Below the pieces are notes generated by a model, which saw only the letters and a program-made list of their open reading frames with translations, was not told the DNA's origin and made no database searches. This document shows positions 1 to 7,561 of a stretch of 9,665 nt of DNA, in pieces (positions within the stretch are counted from its first letter, which is position 1; each line of letters starts with the position of its first letter). The DNA is from Acidobacteriaceae bacterium (GTDB lineage Bacteria > Acidobacteriota > Terriglobia > Terriglobales > Acidobacteriaceae), in contig PMTP01000064.1 of the NCBI GenBank assembly GCA_003167305.1, positions 1-9,665 of the forward strand, given 5' to 3'. The translations under genes and the position numbers were made by a program.

Positions 1-851
1 TTGCCGGTTCGCAGCATGAGAAAGGTTGTCACAGCCATAGCGGCAGACGCGGCCAAGGTGACATCAATCGGGGCGACGCTCATCAGAATGGGCGAGACGC
101 CGACCCGGCCGATGAGCAGGCCGAGCGCGAATCCCAGCGAGAGGATGTTCAGCGCGCGCGATTCGGGAATGCCCTGGGCGATGAGGTGGCGCGGCAGCCA
201 ATTCCACACGCCCACCTCGCAGGTGATGTAAAGGAAGAGAAAAAAGCCCAGCAGAAAGAGCAGCGGGCGGCCAAGGACTGGCCCCGCGTCTGCCAGCAGG
301 AAGCGCGCCGCGCCCGTGGGCGGAGGCATTTTAGCGACGGCCTGAATCGCCAGCGCGACGACGGTGAGCGTGGCGACGGTGTAGCAGAGGCGCACCCAGT
401 TGCTCTTGAAGAGATTGGCGGAGATAAAGGGCGTAGCCAGTCCGCCCAGGCCGAAGAAAAGGTTGACGAGGTTCAAAGCGATGGCGCGATGCGCCTCGCT
501 TACATCGCTTACAAGCGCATTGGCGCCCGTCACCACGATGCCCCCGCCTGCTCCCAGCAGAAACAGCAGGAAGAGAATGACGCGGAAGCCCGGCGAGCGC
601 GGCAGGGCGTAAAGCGCGAGGGCGATGAGGGCCAGGCCCAGCATGATGCCGATCTTCTTGCCTTCGCTATCCAGCAGCGGGCCCACGCTGAGCGAAGCGA
701 TAATCAGCCCCAGCGCCTGCGCGAAGGCGATGCTTCCATTCTGCGCGGGAGTGAGGCGGAAACGATCCGAGAGGTTGGGCAGGATGGTGCCCAGCATGGC
801 GGCAATCATTCCGTAGACGAAGATGGCGACTATGGCGGCGAAGATCAACAT
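1..851 (-). CDS. MFS transporter, FHS/fucose-permease-like (C-terminus beyond window)
   Basis: Membrane transporter of the major facilitator superfamily, most likely importing a sugar or sugar derivative by cation symport. Reading the minus strand from ATG at 851 gives 283 uninterrupted codons to the left edge. The protein is very hydrophobic, with segments at about residues 1-25, 41-60, 68-84, 90-112, 124-145, 154-172, 196-213, 236-258 and 264-281. The loop after the second segment (residues 57-66, GPLLDSEGKK) matches the MFS motif A pattern G-x-L-x-D-x-x-G-[KR]-[KR]. The stretch YITCEVGVWNWLP (about 208-220) resembles the E/G/W region of FHS-family sugar permeases; this is recognition from memory, not a search. 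The start is fixed by an in-frame TAA (the preceding gene's stop, 30 nt upstream), the lack of another start between, and GAGAGG 7 nt before ATG. It is last of four tightly spaced genes with an oxidoreductase and isomerase, so the substrate is probably theirs. Substrate unknown. Confidence 0.88.
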   Translation of the reverse strand, partial: MLIFAAIVAIFVYGMIAAMLGTILPNLSDRFRLTPAQNGSIAFAQALGLIIASLSVGPLLDSEGKKIGIMLGLALIALALYALPRSPGFRVILFLLFLLGAGGGIVVTGANALVSDVSEAHRAIALNLVNLFFGLGGLATPFISANLFKSNWVRLCYTVATLTVVALAIQAVAKMPPPTGAARFLLADAGPVLGRPLLFLLGFFLFLYITCEVGVWNWLPRHLIAQGIPESRALNILSLGFALGLLIGRVGVSPILMSVAPIDVTLAASAAMAVTTFLMLRTG

Positions 852-878
852 TGGGCGGCCTCTCTTTCGTATTCCTTC

Positions 879-2030
879 TTAGAGCGCGGGAACCTCGACC
901 CAGCTTCTTGTTTTATGGCTCTCCAGCTCGGCCTGAAGAATGATCAGCTGCCGCAACCCGTCGGCGAACTGCGGATATTCCGGTGCGAGGCCGGGCGTGC
1001 CGATGGAGGCATAAAAGCGGCGGAATAATTGCTTGAATGCGTCATCGTAGCCTTCCGTGTGGCCGCCGGGCAGGTCGGCGTAAGAGCGCGCCTCGGGGGT
1101 GAGCAGCGCCGGATCCTTGAGAATGATATCGTTGCCTGTATCGCGGTGGCCGACCCAGAGTTCATTGGGCCGTTCCTGATCCCATGCCGCCCCGGCCTTG
1201 CTGCCGTAGACTTCGATGTGCAGCCGGTTTTTGCGTCCCGCGGAGACCTGGCTGGCGACCACGCTTCCGCGTGCGCGCACGCCCATGTGAAACAGGACAG
1301 TGCCGAAGTCTTCCGTATCTACTGAAGTTACAATGGTTTCTTCCGGGCCGAGCAGCTTGTTGGCAAAGCTCTCGACGGAGTGTTTGGGCTGCTTGCGGGT
1401 CGCGTGGAAGGTCTGCAAGTCGGCGACCAGCTTGGTGACGCGCAGGCCGGTGACGTGCTCGGCCATGTCGAACCAGTGCGAGCCGATATCGGCCATGCAG
1501 CGCGACGCGCCACCAGCCTGCGAGTCGATGCGCCAGTTCCAGTCCGTCTCGTAGAGCAGCCAGTCCTGCGAATATCCGCCCTGCACGGAGAGGATTTCGC
1601 CCAGTTCTCCGGCCTCTCTCATGCGGCGCAACTGCTGCACCATGGGGTAGTAGCGCAGATTGTGGCAGACGCAGTTGCGCAATCCCTTTTGCGCCGCCAG
1701 GGCAACCAGTTCCTGCGCCTCCCGGACGGATGTGGCCAGGGGCTTTTCGCAGACCACGTGCTTGCCGGCTTCGAGCGCCTCTTTGGCCATGGAATAATGC
1801 AGCGCGTTGGGGGTGAGGATGTGGACTGCATCGACGGCCGGATCGCGCAGAATCTCCCGATAGTCGGCGGTAATCGCGGAGACGCCAAAGCCCGCGCCCA
1901 GCTTCCGCGCGACTTCCAGATTCCTGCCTGCGATGGCCACGATCTCGACGAATTCCTGCCGCCTGAGCGCGTCGAGATGAACCCGGCCCATGAAGCCGGT
2001 GCCGAAGATTGCCACTTTACTTGGTTTCAT
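879..2030 (-). CDS. Gfo/Idh/MocA family NAD(P)-dependent oxidoreductase
   Basis: Cytoplasmic dehydrogenase of the family that oxidises or reduces hydroxyls of sugars, inositols and glycosides. The 383-residue length is normal for the family. The N-terminal Rossmann fold starts at once with VAIFGTGFMG (residues 6-15, GxGxxG nucleotide loop). The family's CEKP motif is at 94-97, with Lys96 as the usual catalytic/cofactor-contact lysine. The D-x-G-x-H signature (Asp181, His185, followed by D188) is the expected catalytic/substrate-site pair at the start of the C-terminal alpha/beta domain. I chose ATG at 2030: an upstream in-frame ATG at 2084 would add 18 residues lying inside the previous gene and before the Rossmann strand. 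The ribosome site is weak (GGTGA, 4 nt away), so translation may be coupled to the preceding isomerase, which ends 22 nt upstream. The substrate cannot be read from sequence; a sugar or keto-sugar is inferred from the neighbours. Confidence 0.93.
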   Translation of the reverse strand: MKPSKVAIFGTGFMGRVHLDALRRQEFVEIVAIAGRNLEVARKLGAGFGVSAITADYREILRDPAVDAVHILTPNALHYSMAKEALEAGKHVVCEKPLATSVREAQELVALAAQKGLRNCVCHNLRYYPMVQQLRRMREAGELGEILSVQGGYSQDWLLYETDWNWRIDSQAGGASRCMADIGSHWFDMAEHVTGLRVTKLVADLQTFHATRKQPKHSVESFANKLLGPEETIVTSVDTEDFGTVLFHMGVRARGSVVASQVSAGRKNRLHIEVYGSKAGAAWDQERPNELWVGHRDTGNDIILKDPALLTPEARSYADLPGGHTEGYDDAFKQLFRRFYASIGTPGLAPEYPQFADGLRQLIILQAELESHKTRSWVEVPAL

Positions 2031-2052
2031 CGTTTCACCATTTGTTGCTTCA

Positions 2053-3012
2053 TCAGACCCACCAGGCAGCGCCGGCCGGCTCACGGATCACGATACCGCT
2101 GAGGAAGCTTGCCGCCTTGGTCAGGCCCTCTTCGGCGCTGAGCAGGCTGTCCTCGTGCTCGATGGAGAGCACGTAATCGTAGCCAAACATCCGCAGCGTG
2201 GAGATGAACTCGCTCCACCATTCGGCGCCGTGCCCGTAACCGCAGGTCCGGAAGATCCATCCGCGCTCGCGCTCCTCGGTGTAGGGCTTGGTGTCGAGCA
2301 CGCCGGTGCGCGGCAGATTGGCCGTGTAGATCTGCGTGTCCTTGGCGTGAACATAAAAAATCGCTTCGCCCAGCACGCGAATGGCGGCGATGGGATCGAT
2401 GCCCTGCCAGAAGAGATGGCTGGGATCGAGGTTGGCACCGACGCTGGGTCCGGCGATGGCGCGCAGCCGCAGCATCGTCTCCGGGCTGTAGACCACGAAG
2501 CCGGGATGCATCTCGATGGCGATCTTCACGCCATGGTCGGCGGCGAATTTGCCGTGCTCGATCCAGTAAGGCGTCACCACTTCATTCCATTGCCAGTCCA
2601 GCACCTTGAGGTAGTCGGGCGGCCAGGGGCAGGTGACCCAGTTAGGAGCTGTCGATTGGGGCGAGTCGCCGGGGCAGCCGGAGAAATCCACGACCACGGG
2701 AATGCCGAGCTTTTCCGCCAGCAAGATGGTCTTGCAGCAGACCTCGCGGTCGTGCATGGCGCGGGCCTTGTCGGGATGCAGCGCGTTGCCATGGCAACTG
2801 AGCGCGCTGATCGATGCGCCGTGATCGGCCAGCATCTTCTGAAACTCGGCCAGGGCGGAGCTGTCCTCGAGCATGGAGAGTTTGCAGTGCGCGTCGCCGG
2901 GATAGTTGCCGGTGGCCAGCTCAACGGTATCGATGCCCAGGAATTTTAGTTTGTCGAGAACGGAAGCGAGCGGAAGCTGCGAGAGCAACGGCGTGAAGAC
3001 ACCAAGGCGCAT
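2053..3012 (-). CDS. Sugar phosphate isomerase/epimerase-type TIM barrel protein
   Basis: A 319-residue protein of the xylose-isomerase-like TIM barrel (AP_endonuc_2) superfamily. These cytoplasmic proteins use a divalent metal to isomerise, epimerise, dehydrate or cleave sugars and keto-sugars. The expected metal ligands occur in order at strand ends: Glu167 (IEMHP), Asp196 with His199 (NLDPSH), His222 (VHAKD) and Glu285 (SIEHED). The N-terminus MRLGVFTPLL and the GIDTVELATG segment (26-35) are the usual first strands. I chose ATG at 3012: it follows an AGGGAG ribosome site 10 nt upstream, and the longer frame back to 3246 reads antisense-style, arginine-rich sequence inside the previous gene. 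That ribosome site overlaps the TAG stop of the upstream gene, which suggests translational coupling. Genes of this type next to Gfo/Idh oxidoreductases are common in inositol, 3-keto-glycoside and C-glycoside pathways. Exact reaction unknown. Confidence 0.92.
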   Translation of the reverse strand: MRLGVFTPLLSQLPLASVLDKLKFLGIDTVELATGNYPGDAHCKLSMLEDSSALAEFQKMLADHGASISALSCHGNALHPDKARAMHDREVCCKTILLAEKLGIPVVVDFSGCPGDSPQSTAPNWVTCPWPPDYLKVLDWQWNEVVTPYWIEHGKFAADHGVKIAIEMHPGFVVYSPETMLRLRAIAGPSVGANLDPSHLFWQGIDPIAAIRVLGEAIFYVHAKDTQIYTANLPRTGVLDTKPYTEERERGWIFRTCGYGHGAEWWSEFISTLRMFGYDYVLSIEHEDSLLSAEEGLTKAASFLSGIVIREPAGAAWWV

Positions 3013-3026
3013 GACGGATTCTCTCC

Positions 3027-4559
3027 CTATTTTGCCGTTTCTTCGGCAGGCAGCAGTTGGTAACTGACGAAAGCCACCTTCTGGCTGTCGGGCGACCAGG
3101 AAGGAACATTGATGGTGCCTTGTCCGCCGAAGAGCTTGGCGAGCACCGAAATCTTGCGGTCCACAAGCGCCATCAGGCGAATTTGCACGTCTTTGTTGGC
3201 TGGATGGCCTGTGACTTCGTTCCCATAAGAGAGGAAGGCCATCCACTTGCCATCGGGAGAGATGTGCGGAAACCAGTTGTTGAATTCGTCCGAGGTGATC
3301 TGCTCCTGCGCGCTGCCGTCGGCCAGCATCCGCCAGATCTGCATGTGCCCGGTGCGCTCGGAGTTGAAGTAGATGTGCTTGCCGTCGGGCGAATACTCGG
3401 GGCCGTCATCGAGGGCTTTGGCAGTGGTCAGGCGGGTTTCATCGCCACCCGCCGCGGGAATTGTGTAGATGTCGAAGTCACCGTTGCGCTGGCCGGTGAA
3501 GGCGAGGGTTTTGCCATCCGGCGACCAGCCGTGCCAGTAAGATGGGGAGTTCCGCGTGACGCGGTGCGGCGCGCCGCCGCCGATGGGAACGATGTAAATG
3601 GTAGACAGGTGGTCGGCTTGCGTCTGGTCGCTGATAGCCATCCACTTCTGATCCGGTGAGAGGCCGTGGTCGTTGTTGCAATGGATAGCCGTGCCGGTGT
3701 CGATGATCTCCGGCGTACCACCGGTAACGGGCAAATGCAGGATGCGGCCATCGCTGTTGAAGAAGAAGTGCGCGCCGTCGGTGGTCCAGTTAGGCGCCTC
3801 GAAGTGGCTCGCGGCGACATAGACAACGCGGCGGTCGGTCGAGTCAATGGGCACTGTTTCCAGAGTGCTGTAGAGGACAGGTGAGGCCGTCAGCGGCGCT
3901 GGCACGGAGAGTTCGACTTTGGAGAAGACGGCCTTCTCGACGACATCCTTGTCGTGAGAGCAGACGCCAATGCCGATGTAAAACGGTCCCTGCATGGGAA
4001 TTTTGACGGATGCGCCGGAGGTCTTCAGAGGCTGGCCCGCGGCAGAGGCCAGAAAGAGATAGATAAAGTCGCCGCGCTTCTCTATGCGCAGGCGATGAGG
4101 AGCGGAGAGGTTGGCCTGGATCTCATGGGTCACCGCTCCCTGAGCGTCGCGGTACTGGAGCGAGGTGAGTCCCACGCCGTGCAGTGCCACGTCGGCGTAG
4201 GCCGAGCCGGCGTCGAGGCTCTGGCGAATCATCAGCACCGCCTTGCGATGCGGGTTGCCGCCCGGCTCGGGGAAGGCGATGTCGGCGGTCAGCGCAACGT
4301 CCCCGGAGACCTGTTTCCATGCGAATTGGAAGGCGTCGGCAATGAACCAAACATTTTCTCCGCTGCCGGTAAGCGTGTAAGCGCCGTGCGCGGTGTCATA
4401 CTGCGCGCTTCCAGCGTGAAGCACCGTGCCGATGTCGCCATGATTCTGAAAGATGCCGAGCGGCGACGCGCTCTGCGCGGGCGAAGCGCCGGCCGGCGAA
4501 GAAAGAGACATAACGATACTCCCCAGCAAGAATGTTATTCCGAGGTTAAGCTTACGCAT
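3027..4559 (-). CDS. Secreted protein: DUF1349/LamG-like domain + TolB-like (PD40) beta-propeller
   Basis: A 510-residue exported protein. Residues 1-26 form a signal peptide (MRK, a hydrophobic stretch, then SSPAGAS with likely cleavage after A23 or A25). Residues about 35-218 look like a concanavalin/laminin-G-type beta sandwich of the DUF1349 kind ([21 protein letters not shown] near 67-87, then alternating beta strands). Residues about 225-505 are a propeller built from repeated [WYI]SPDG-K-x-x-x-F-x-S units at about 300 (LSPDQKW), 345, 389, 433 and 488, plus a degenerate one at 257-271. That is roughly six blades, as in TolB. The protein is not TolB itself: it lacks the TolB N-terminal domain and a tol/pal neighbourhood. 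It is the first gene of a sugar operon, so binding or processing a glycan in the periplasm or outside is likely, but no catalytic residue can be assigned. A divergent lyase-type propeller enzyme is an alternative. The start has GGAGG 11 nt upstream. Confidence 0.85.
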   Translation of the reverse strand: MRKLNLGITFLLGSIVMSLSSPAGASPAQSASPLGIFQNHGDIGTVLHAGSAQYDTAHGAYTLTGSGENVWFIADAFQFAWKQVSGDVALTADIAFPEPGGNPHRKAVLMIRQSLDAGSAYADVALHGVGLTSLQYRDAQGAVTHEIQANLSAPHRLRIEKRGDFIYLFLASAAGQPLKTSGASVKIPMQGPFYIGIGVCSHDKDVVEKAVFSKVELSVPAPLTASPVLYSTLETVPIDSTDRRVVYVAASHFEAPNWTTDGAHFFFNSDGRILHLPVTGGTPEIIDTGTAIHCNNDHGLSPDQKWMAISDQTQADHLSTIYIVPIGGGAPHRVTRNSPSYWHGWSPDGKTLAFTGQRNGDFDIYTIPAAGGDETRLTTAKALDDGPEYSPDGKHIYFNSERTGHMQIWRMLADGSAQEQITSDEFNNWFPHISPDGKWMAFLSYGNEVTGHPANKDVQIRLMALVDRKISVLAKLFGGQGTINVPSWSPDSQKVAFVSYQLLPAEETAK

Positions 4560-4601
4560 GGTGATAGAAGCCTCCGCGACAGAATAATGGTTTATCTACC
4601 T

Positions 4602-4625
4602 GAAAATCGCATACTTTTGATTTTC
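4602..4625. promoter_or_regulatory. Inverted repeat upstream of the four-gene operon (candidate operator)
   Basis: GAAAATC (4602-4608) and GATTTTC (4619-4625) are exact 7-bp inverted copies separated by 10 nt. They lie 43-66 nt upstream of the operon's first ATG at 4559, where a promoter or operator is expected. The region is AT-rich compared with the flanking genes. CATTAT, a possible -10 for the minus strand, lies between the repeat and the gene, but I see no convincing -35. The regulator is unknown; none is encoded beside the operon within the window. Confidence 0.35.
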
Positions 4626-4707
4626 GAAGCGGCGGAGTCCACGAATTCCCGCCCCATCCATTCTAAGCACTGGAAGGCTCAGGCGCAGGCTGGATCTTTC
4701 AACTTTG

Positions 4708-4748
4708 AAAAAAACGGCCTGTCCCGATTGAAGGGCAGGCCGTTTTTG
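4708..4748. terminator. Bidirectional rho-independent terminator
   Basis: A hairpin with left arm 4710-4725 and right arm 4733-4747 (GGGCAGGCCG plus T5), loop GATTGAA, and one bulged T at 4722. The A-run at 4708-4714 gives a T-run on the minus strand, and T5 follows on the plus strand, so it can work both ways. On the minus strand it lies 17 nt after the beta-glucosidase stop codon and separates that gene from the downstream sugar operon, which therefore needs its own promoter. Confidence 0.88.
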
Positions 4749-4764
4749 TTGATTCTCTGAATCG

Positions 4765-7332
4765 CTACTTCAGCGTAACCTCCGCGCTGAGCGGGGTGTT
4801 CTCGCTGGAATCGCCGACGCGAATCACAAACTTGCCGGGATCGATCGTCCATTTGTGGGCGGCTTCATCCCAGTAGCTGAAGGCGCGGGCGTCCAGGTTG
4901 AGAGTCACGCGCCTGGTCTCGCCGGGAGCCAGGCGCACCTTCTCGAAGCCCTTCAGCTCGCGCTCCGGGCGGGAGGCTTTGGCGGAAGGATCGGAGACGT
5001 AAAGCTGGGCCACTTCGGCGCCGGCCACGCTGCCGGTGTTGGTCACATCGAAGCTGACCGGGACGGTCGAGCCGTAGACCGCCGTTGCCGGCGCTTCCAG
5101 CTTTGCGAAGCTGAAGGTGGTGTAGCTCAGCCCGTAGCCGAAGGGGAAGAGCGGGTGCTTGCCGGTGGTCGTCCAATAGCGGTAGCCGACCATCAGCTTG
5201 TCCTCGTACTTCACGTGGGGGATGACGTAATCGACCGGCGGCTTGCCGTTTTCGGTCACGTGCAGCGAGGTATCCGCGCCCTTGATCGGATAGTAGATGC
5301 TGGCCGAAGGGCTCTCCTCCCAACTGCGCTCGAAGCTGACCGGCAGCTTGCCTTCGGGGTTGTGCAGGCCGAAGAGAATCTGGCCGACGGCCGTGCCGCC
5401 CTCCTGGCCGGGATAATAAAGGTGCAGCAGCGCGGGAACCTTGTCCAGCCAGCCGCGCGTATCCATGGCGCCGCCGCCGGTGAGCGTGACAACAGTGTGG
5501 GGATTGATGGCCGCGATGCTCTCGATCAGCGCGTCCTGGCCCCAGGGCAGCGCGAAGGTGCGGTCATGGCCCTCGCCCTCGGACTGCGTATTGAAGCCGG
5601 CGGCGACGACCACCACGTCGGCCTTAGCGGCCATCTCCTTGGCTTCGGCGGTGATCAGCTCCGGCAGATAGGCAACGCCCAGGCCGAAGCGCGGCGATGT
5701 GGTGCGAGGCAAAAGCTCGGCGACCACACTGGCCATCTCGCCGGCTGCGAGTTCGACGGTAGCCGACTGCGGAACCTGGCCCTCGGCGCGCTCCTGGTGG
5801 AGAACCTCTTTGCCGTTCACCAGCACCTTGAATCCGTTTCGGCCCCAACCCGACGCGGCAGCCAGAACCAGATATTTGCCGGCCTTCTCCGCCTTGTAGT
5901 GAGCGGTGTATCGGATGCTGTGCGGCGTTGCGGCCTCGGGCTCCCAGCCATTCTCTCCCCAATTGGCGACTCCCCGCTCGGTTGAGGATTGCGGCGTTCC
6001 GGTGAAGTCCCTGCTGGGATAATCATCCACCTGGATTGCGCCCTCCCAGCGGGTTCTCCTGAAGATCTCTCCAAGATCGGGCAGGCCGCGGCTGTAGAGG
6101 ACGCTGACCTTGGGGCCGGCCACATTGGCAATGCCTGTCAGGATGCTGACCGGCTCGAAGGCATCTGCTTCGGAAGAGCCTCCGCCGCCGACAACCGCCG
6201 GCCAGGCGTCTGGTCCGATGACCGCGATGGTCTTCACTTTGGCCGGTTCGAGCGGCAGCGCATGGTCCTCGTTCTTCAGCAGAGTGATGCTTTCCAGCGC
6301 GCCGTTCAGGGCGACGGCACGATCAGCCACCGAGTAGGTCGAGTCGGCCGGATCGAATTGCGGCCGGTCCAGGAAGCCATAGCGCAGCATGGTGCGCAGG
6401 AGCCGCAGCACCTTGTCGTCGATGGTGGACTCCTTCACCGAGCCATTCTTGACGGCGGCCAGCAGCGTTGCGGCGTTCATGAAGCGTGCGCTGGGCATCT
6501 CCAGATCAAGGCCGTTGTTGGCCGCGGCCACGCCGTCATAGGTCGCGTCCCAATCGGACATCAGAATGCTCTGGAAGCCCCAATCGCCTTTGAGCACTTT
6601 CAGATTGAGAAACTCGTTCTGCGTGGCGTGGGCGCCATTGACCAGGTTGTAGGAGTCCATCACCGCGTCCACATGGGCCTTGGTGACGGCGGCCTCGAAG
6701 GCGGGCAGATAGATCTCGCGCATCGTTCGCTCGTCCACCTCCACGTCCACATTGTGCCGGTTGTACTCCTGATCGTTCAGGGCATAGTGCTTGACGGTGG
6801 CGATAACGCCCTGCGATTGCACGCCCTCGATGTAGGGAACCACCAGCGTGGAATTCAGATAAGGATCTTCGGAGAGGTATTCGAAGTTGCGACCTCCCAC
6901 GGAAGAACGGGCGATGTTCACGCCCGGTCCAAGCAGGAAGTTGACGCCGCGGGCGCGGGCATCCTTGCCCAGGCCCTCGCCCAGGCTGCGAGCGAAGCCT
7001 TTATCCCAGGTTGCGGCCAGCGCGACCCCGCCGGCATAGGCGGTTGTCGGTCCCCAAGTGCGCACGCCGACGGAAGCGTCGGACATTTTGAAGCGCGGCA
7101 GGCCGATGGAGGGCACCGCTTGGGTGAACATTCCGTCCACGCCGCCCAGCAGCTTGATCTTTTCTTCCAGGGTGAGCTTGGCCACCAGGGCATGGGCCTT
7201 GGCCTCAATCGCAGGTGAATCCGGCGCGGGCGCCTGCGCGGAGGCGCTGAGCGCGCCACAGAGAAGAATCGAGAGAAAGCCCGCGATTCCCAAAGAATAA
7301 CTGTATACGGAGCGATTTTTTGCGTTTGTCAT
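4765..7332 (-). CDS. Glycoside hydrolase family 3 beta-glucosidase with PA14 insert
   Basis: Retaining exo-glycosidase that releases terminal beta-D-glucose (or a related sugar) from oligosaccharides or glycosides. The 855 residues begin with a signal peptide (1-33, hydrophobic core 14-28, cleavage near ASA-Q), so it acts in the periplasm or outside. The GH3 N-terminal barrel spans about 38-345, with GRNFEYLSEDPYL (147-159), KHYALNDQE (181-189) and nucleophile Asp260 in MSDWD. The second alpha/beta domain starts near 346 (SITLLKNE). It is interrupted at about 422-555 by a PA14-like beta domain and resumes with SEGEGHDR (584-591), where Glu585 or Glu587 should be the acid/base, then YYPGQEGG (639-646). 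A fibronectin-III-like domain (about 750-855) ends it. The architecture matches PA14-containing GH3 enzymes such as yeast BglI. AGGA lies 10 nt before ATG 7332. It is monocistronic: a terminator follows and a divergent gene lies upstream. Beta-xylosidase or beta-glucosidase with broad specificity cannot be told apart here. Confidence 0.95.
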   Translation of the reverse strand: MTNAKNRSVYSYSLGIAGFLSILLCGALSASAQAPAPDSPAIEAKAHALVAKLTLEEKIKLLGGVDGMFTQAVPSIGLPRFKMSDASVGVRTWGPTTAYAGGVALAATWDKGFARSLGEGLGKDARARGVNFLLGPGVNIARSSVGGRNFEYLSEDPYLNSTLVVPYIEGVQSQGVIATVKHYALNDQEYNRHNVDVEVDERTMREIYLPAFEAAVTKAHVDAVMDSYNLVNGAHATQNEFLNLKVLKGDWGFQSILMSDWDATYDGVAAANNGLDLEMPSARFMNAATLLAAVKNGSVKESTIDDKVLRLLRTMLRYGFLDRPQFDPADSTYSVADRAVALNGALESITLLKNEDHALPLEPAKVKTIAVIGPDAWPAVVGGGGSSEADAFEPVSILTGIANVAGPKVSVLYSRGLPDLGEIFRRTRWEGAIQVDDYPSRDFTGTPQSSTERGVANWGENGWEPEAATPHSIRYTAHYKAEKAGKYLVLAAASGWGRNGFKVLVNGKEVLHQERAEGQVPQSATVELAAGEMASVVAELLPRTTSPRFGLGVAYLPELITAEAKEMAAKADVVVVAAGFNTQSEGEGHDRTFALPWGQDALIESIAAINPHTVVTLTGGGAMDTRGWLDKVPALLHLYYPGQEGGTAVGQILFGLHNPEGKLPVSFERSWEESPSASIYYPIKGADTSLHVTENGKPPVDYVIPHVKYEDKLMVGYRYWTTTGKHPLFPFGYGLSYTTFSFAKLEAPATAVYGSTVPVSFDVTNTGSVAGAEVAQLYVSDPSAKASRPERELKGFEKVRLAPGETRRVTLNLDARAFSYWDEAAHKWTIDPGKFVIRVGDSSENTPLSAEVTLK

Positions 7333-7441
7333 AACAGGGAAATCCTATCGTATTGGGCGTCCCGGCGTACACCCGTTTGACCGTGGCTGCTCGCAGGACG
7401 GGCATCTGCGGCGCGCTTTCGGCCCTCTTTGAAGCGTAACT

Positions 7442-7457
7442 TGTGACACGAGTCACA
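7442..7457. promoter_or_regulatory. Perfect CRP-type palindrome in the divergent beta-glucosidase/USP intergenic region
   Basis: TGTGACACGAGTCACA matches the CRP consensus TGTGA-N6-TCACA at all ten defined positions, and its arms extend to 6 bp (TGTGAC/GTCACA). It sits in the 229-nt gap between divergent genes, 110 nt from the beta-glucosidase start and 105 nt from the stress protein start, so it could serve either or both. Two CRP/FNR-superfamily genes lie 1.2-1.8 kb downstream. I could not place strong -35/-10 boxes; TATAGA at 7516-7521 is a possible -10 for the plus-strand gene. The site is seen directly; its use by a particular regulator is inference. Confidence 0.6.
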
Positions 7458-7561
7458 GTTCGGGGTGAATGGTGTCACTGCCATTGCTCATTCCGGGAGC
7501 GCAGACTCGGAATCCTATAGACAGGAAACCAGAAGGGCGCAGTGTGCGCCGGGAGGTATCC

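Noticed and set aside
186..1028. A 280-codon plus-strand frame at the left end
   Set aside because: It is antisense to the MFS transporter and the end of the oxidoreductase; its product is charged and without domain character.
3013..3246. N-terminal extension of the isomerase to 3246
   Set aside because: The extra 78 residues overlap the propeller gene out of frame and precede a start with a good ribosome site and the family's first beta strand.
3954..4760. A 268-codon plus-strand frame crossing the operon promoter region and terminator
   Set aside because: It is antisense to the propeller protein's signal peptide and sandwich domain and runs through a clear terminator hairpin.
4855..7218. 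Two very long plus-strand open frames (about 376 and 409 codons) opposite the beta-glucosidase gene
   Set aside because: They run antisense to a gene with unmistakable GH3 motifs, have low-complexity composition and arise from the third-position GC bias of the real gene.
7376..7381. TTGACC as a -35 box for the plus-strand stress protein
   Set aside because: No -10-like sequence lies 16-18 nt downstream and it is 180 nt from the start codon.
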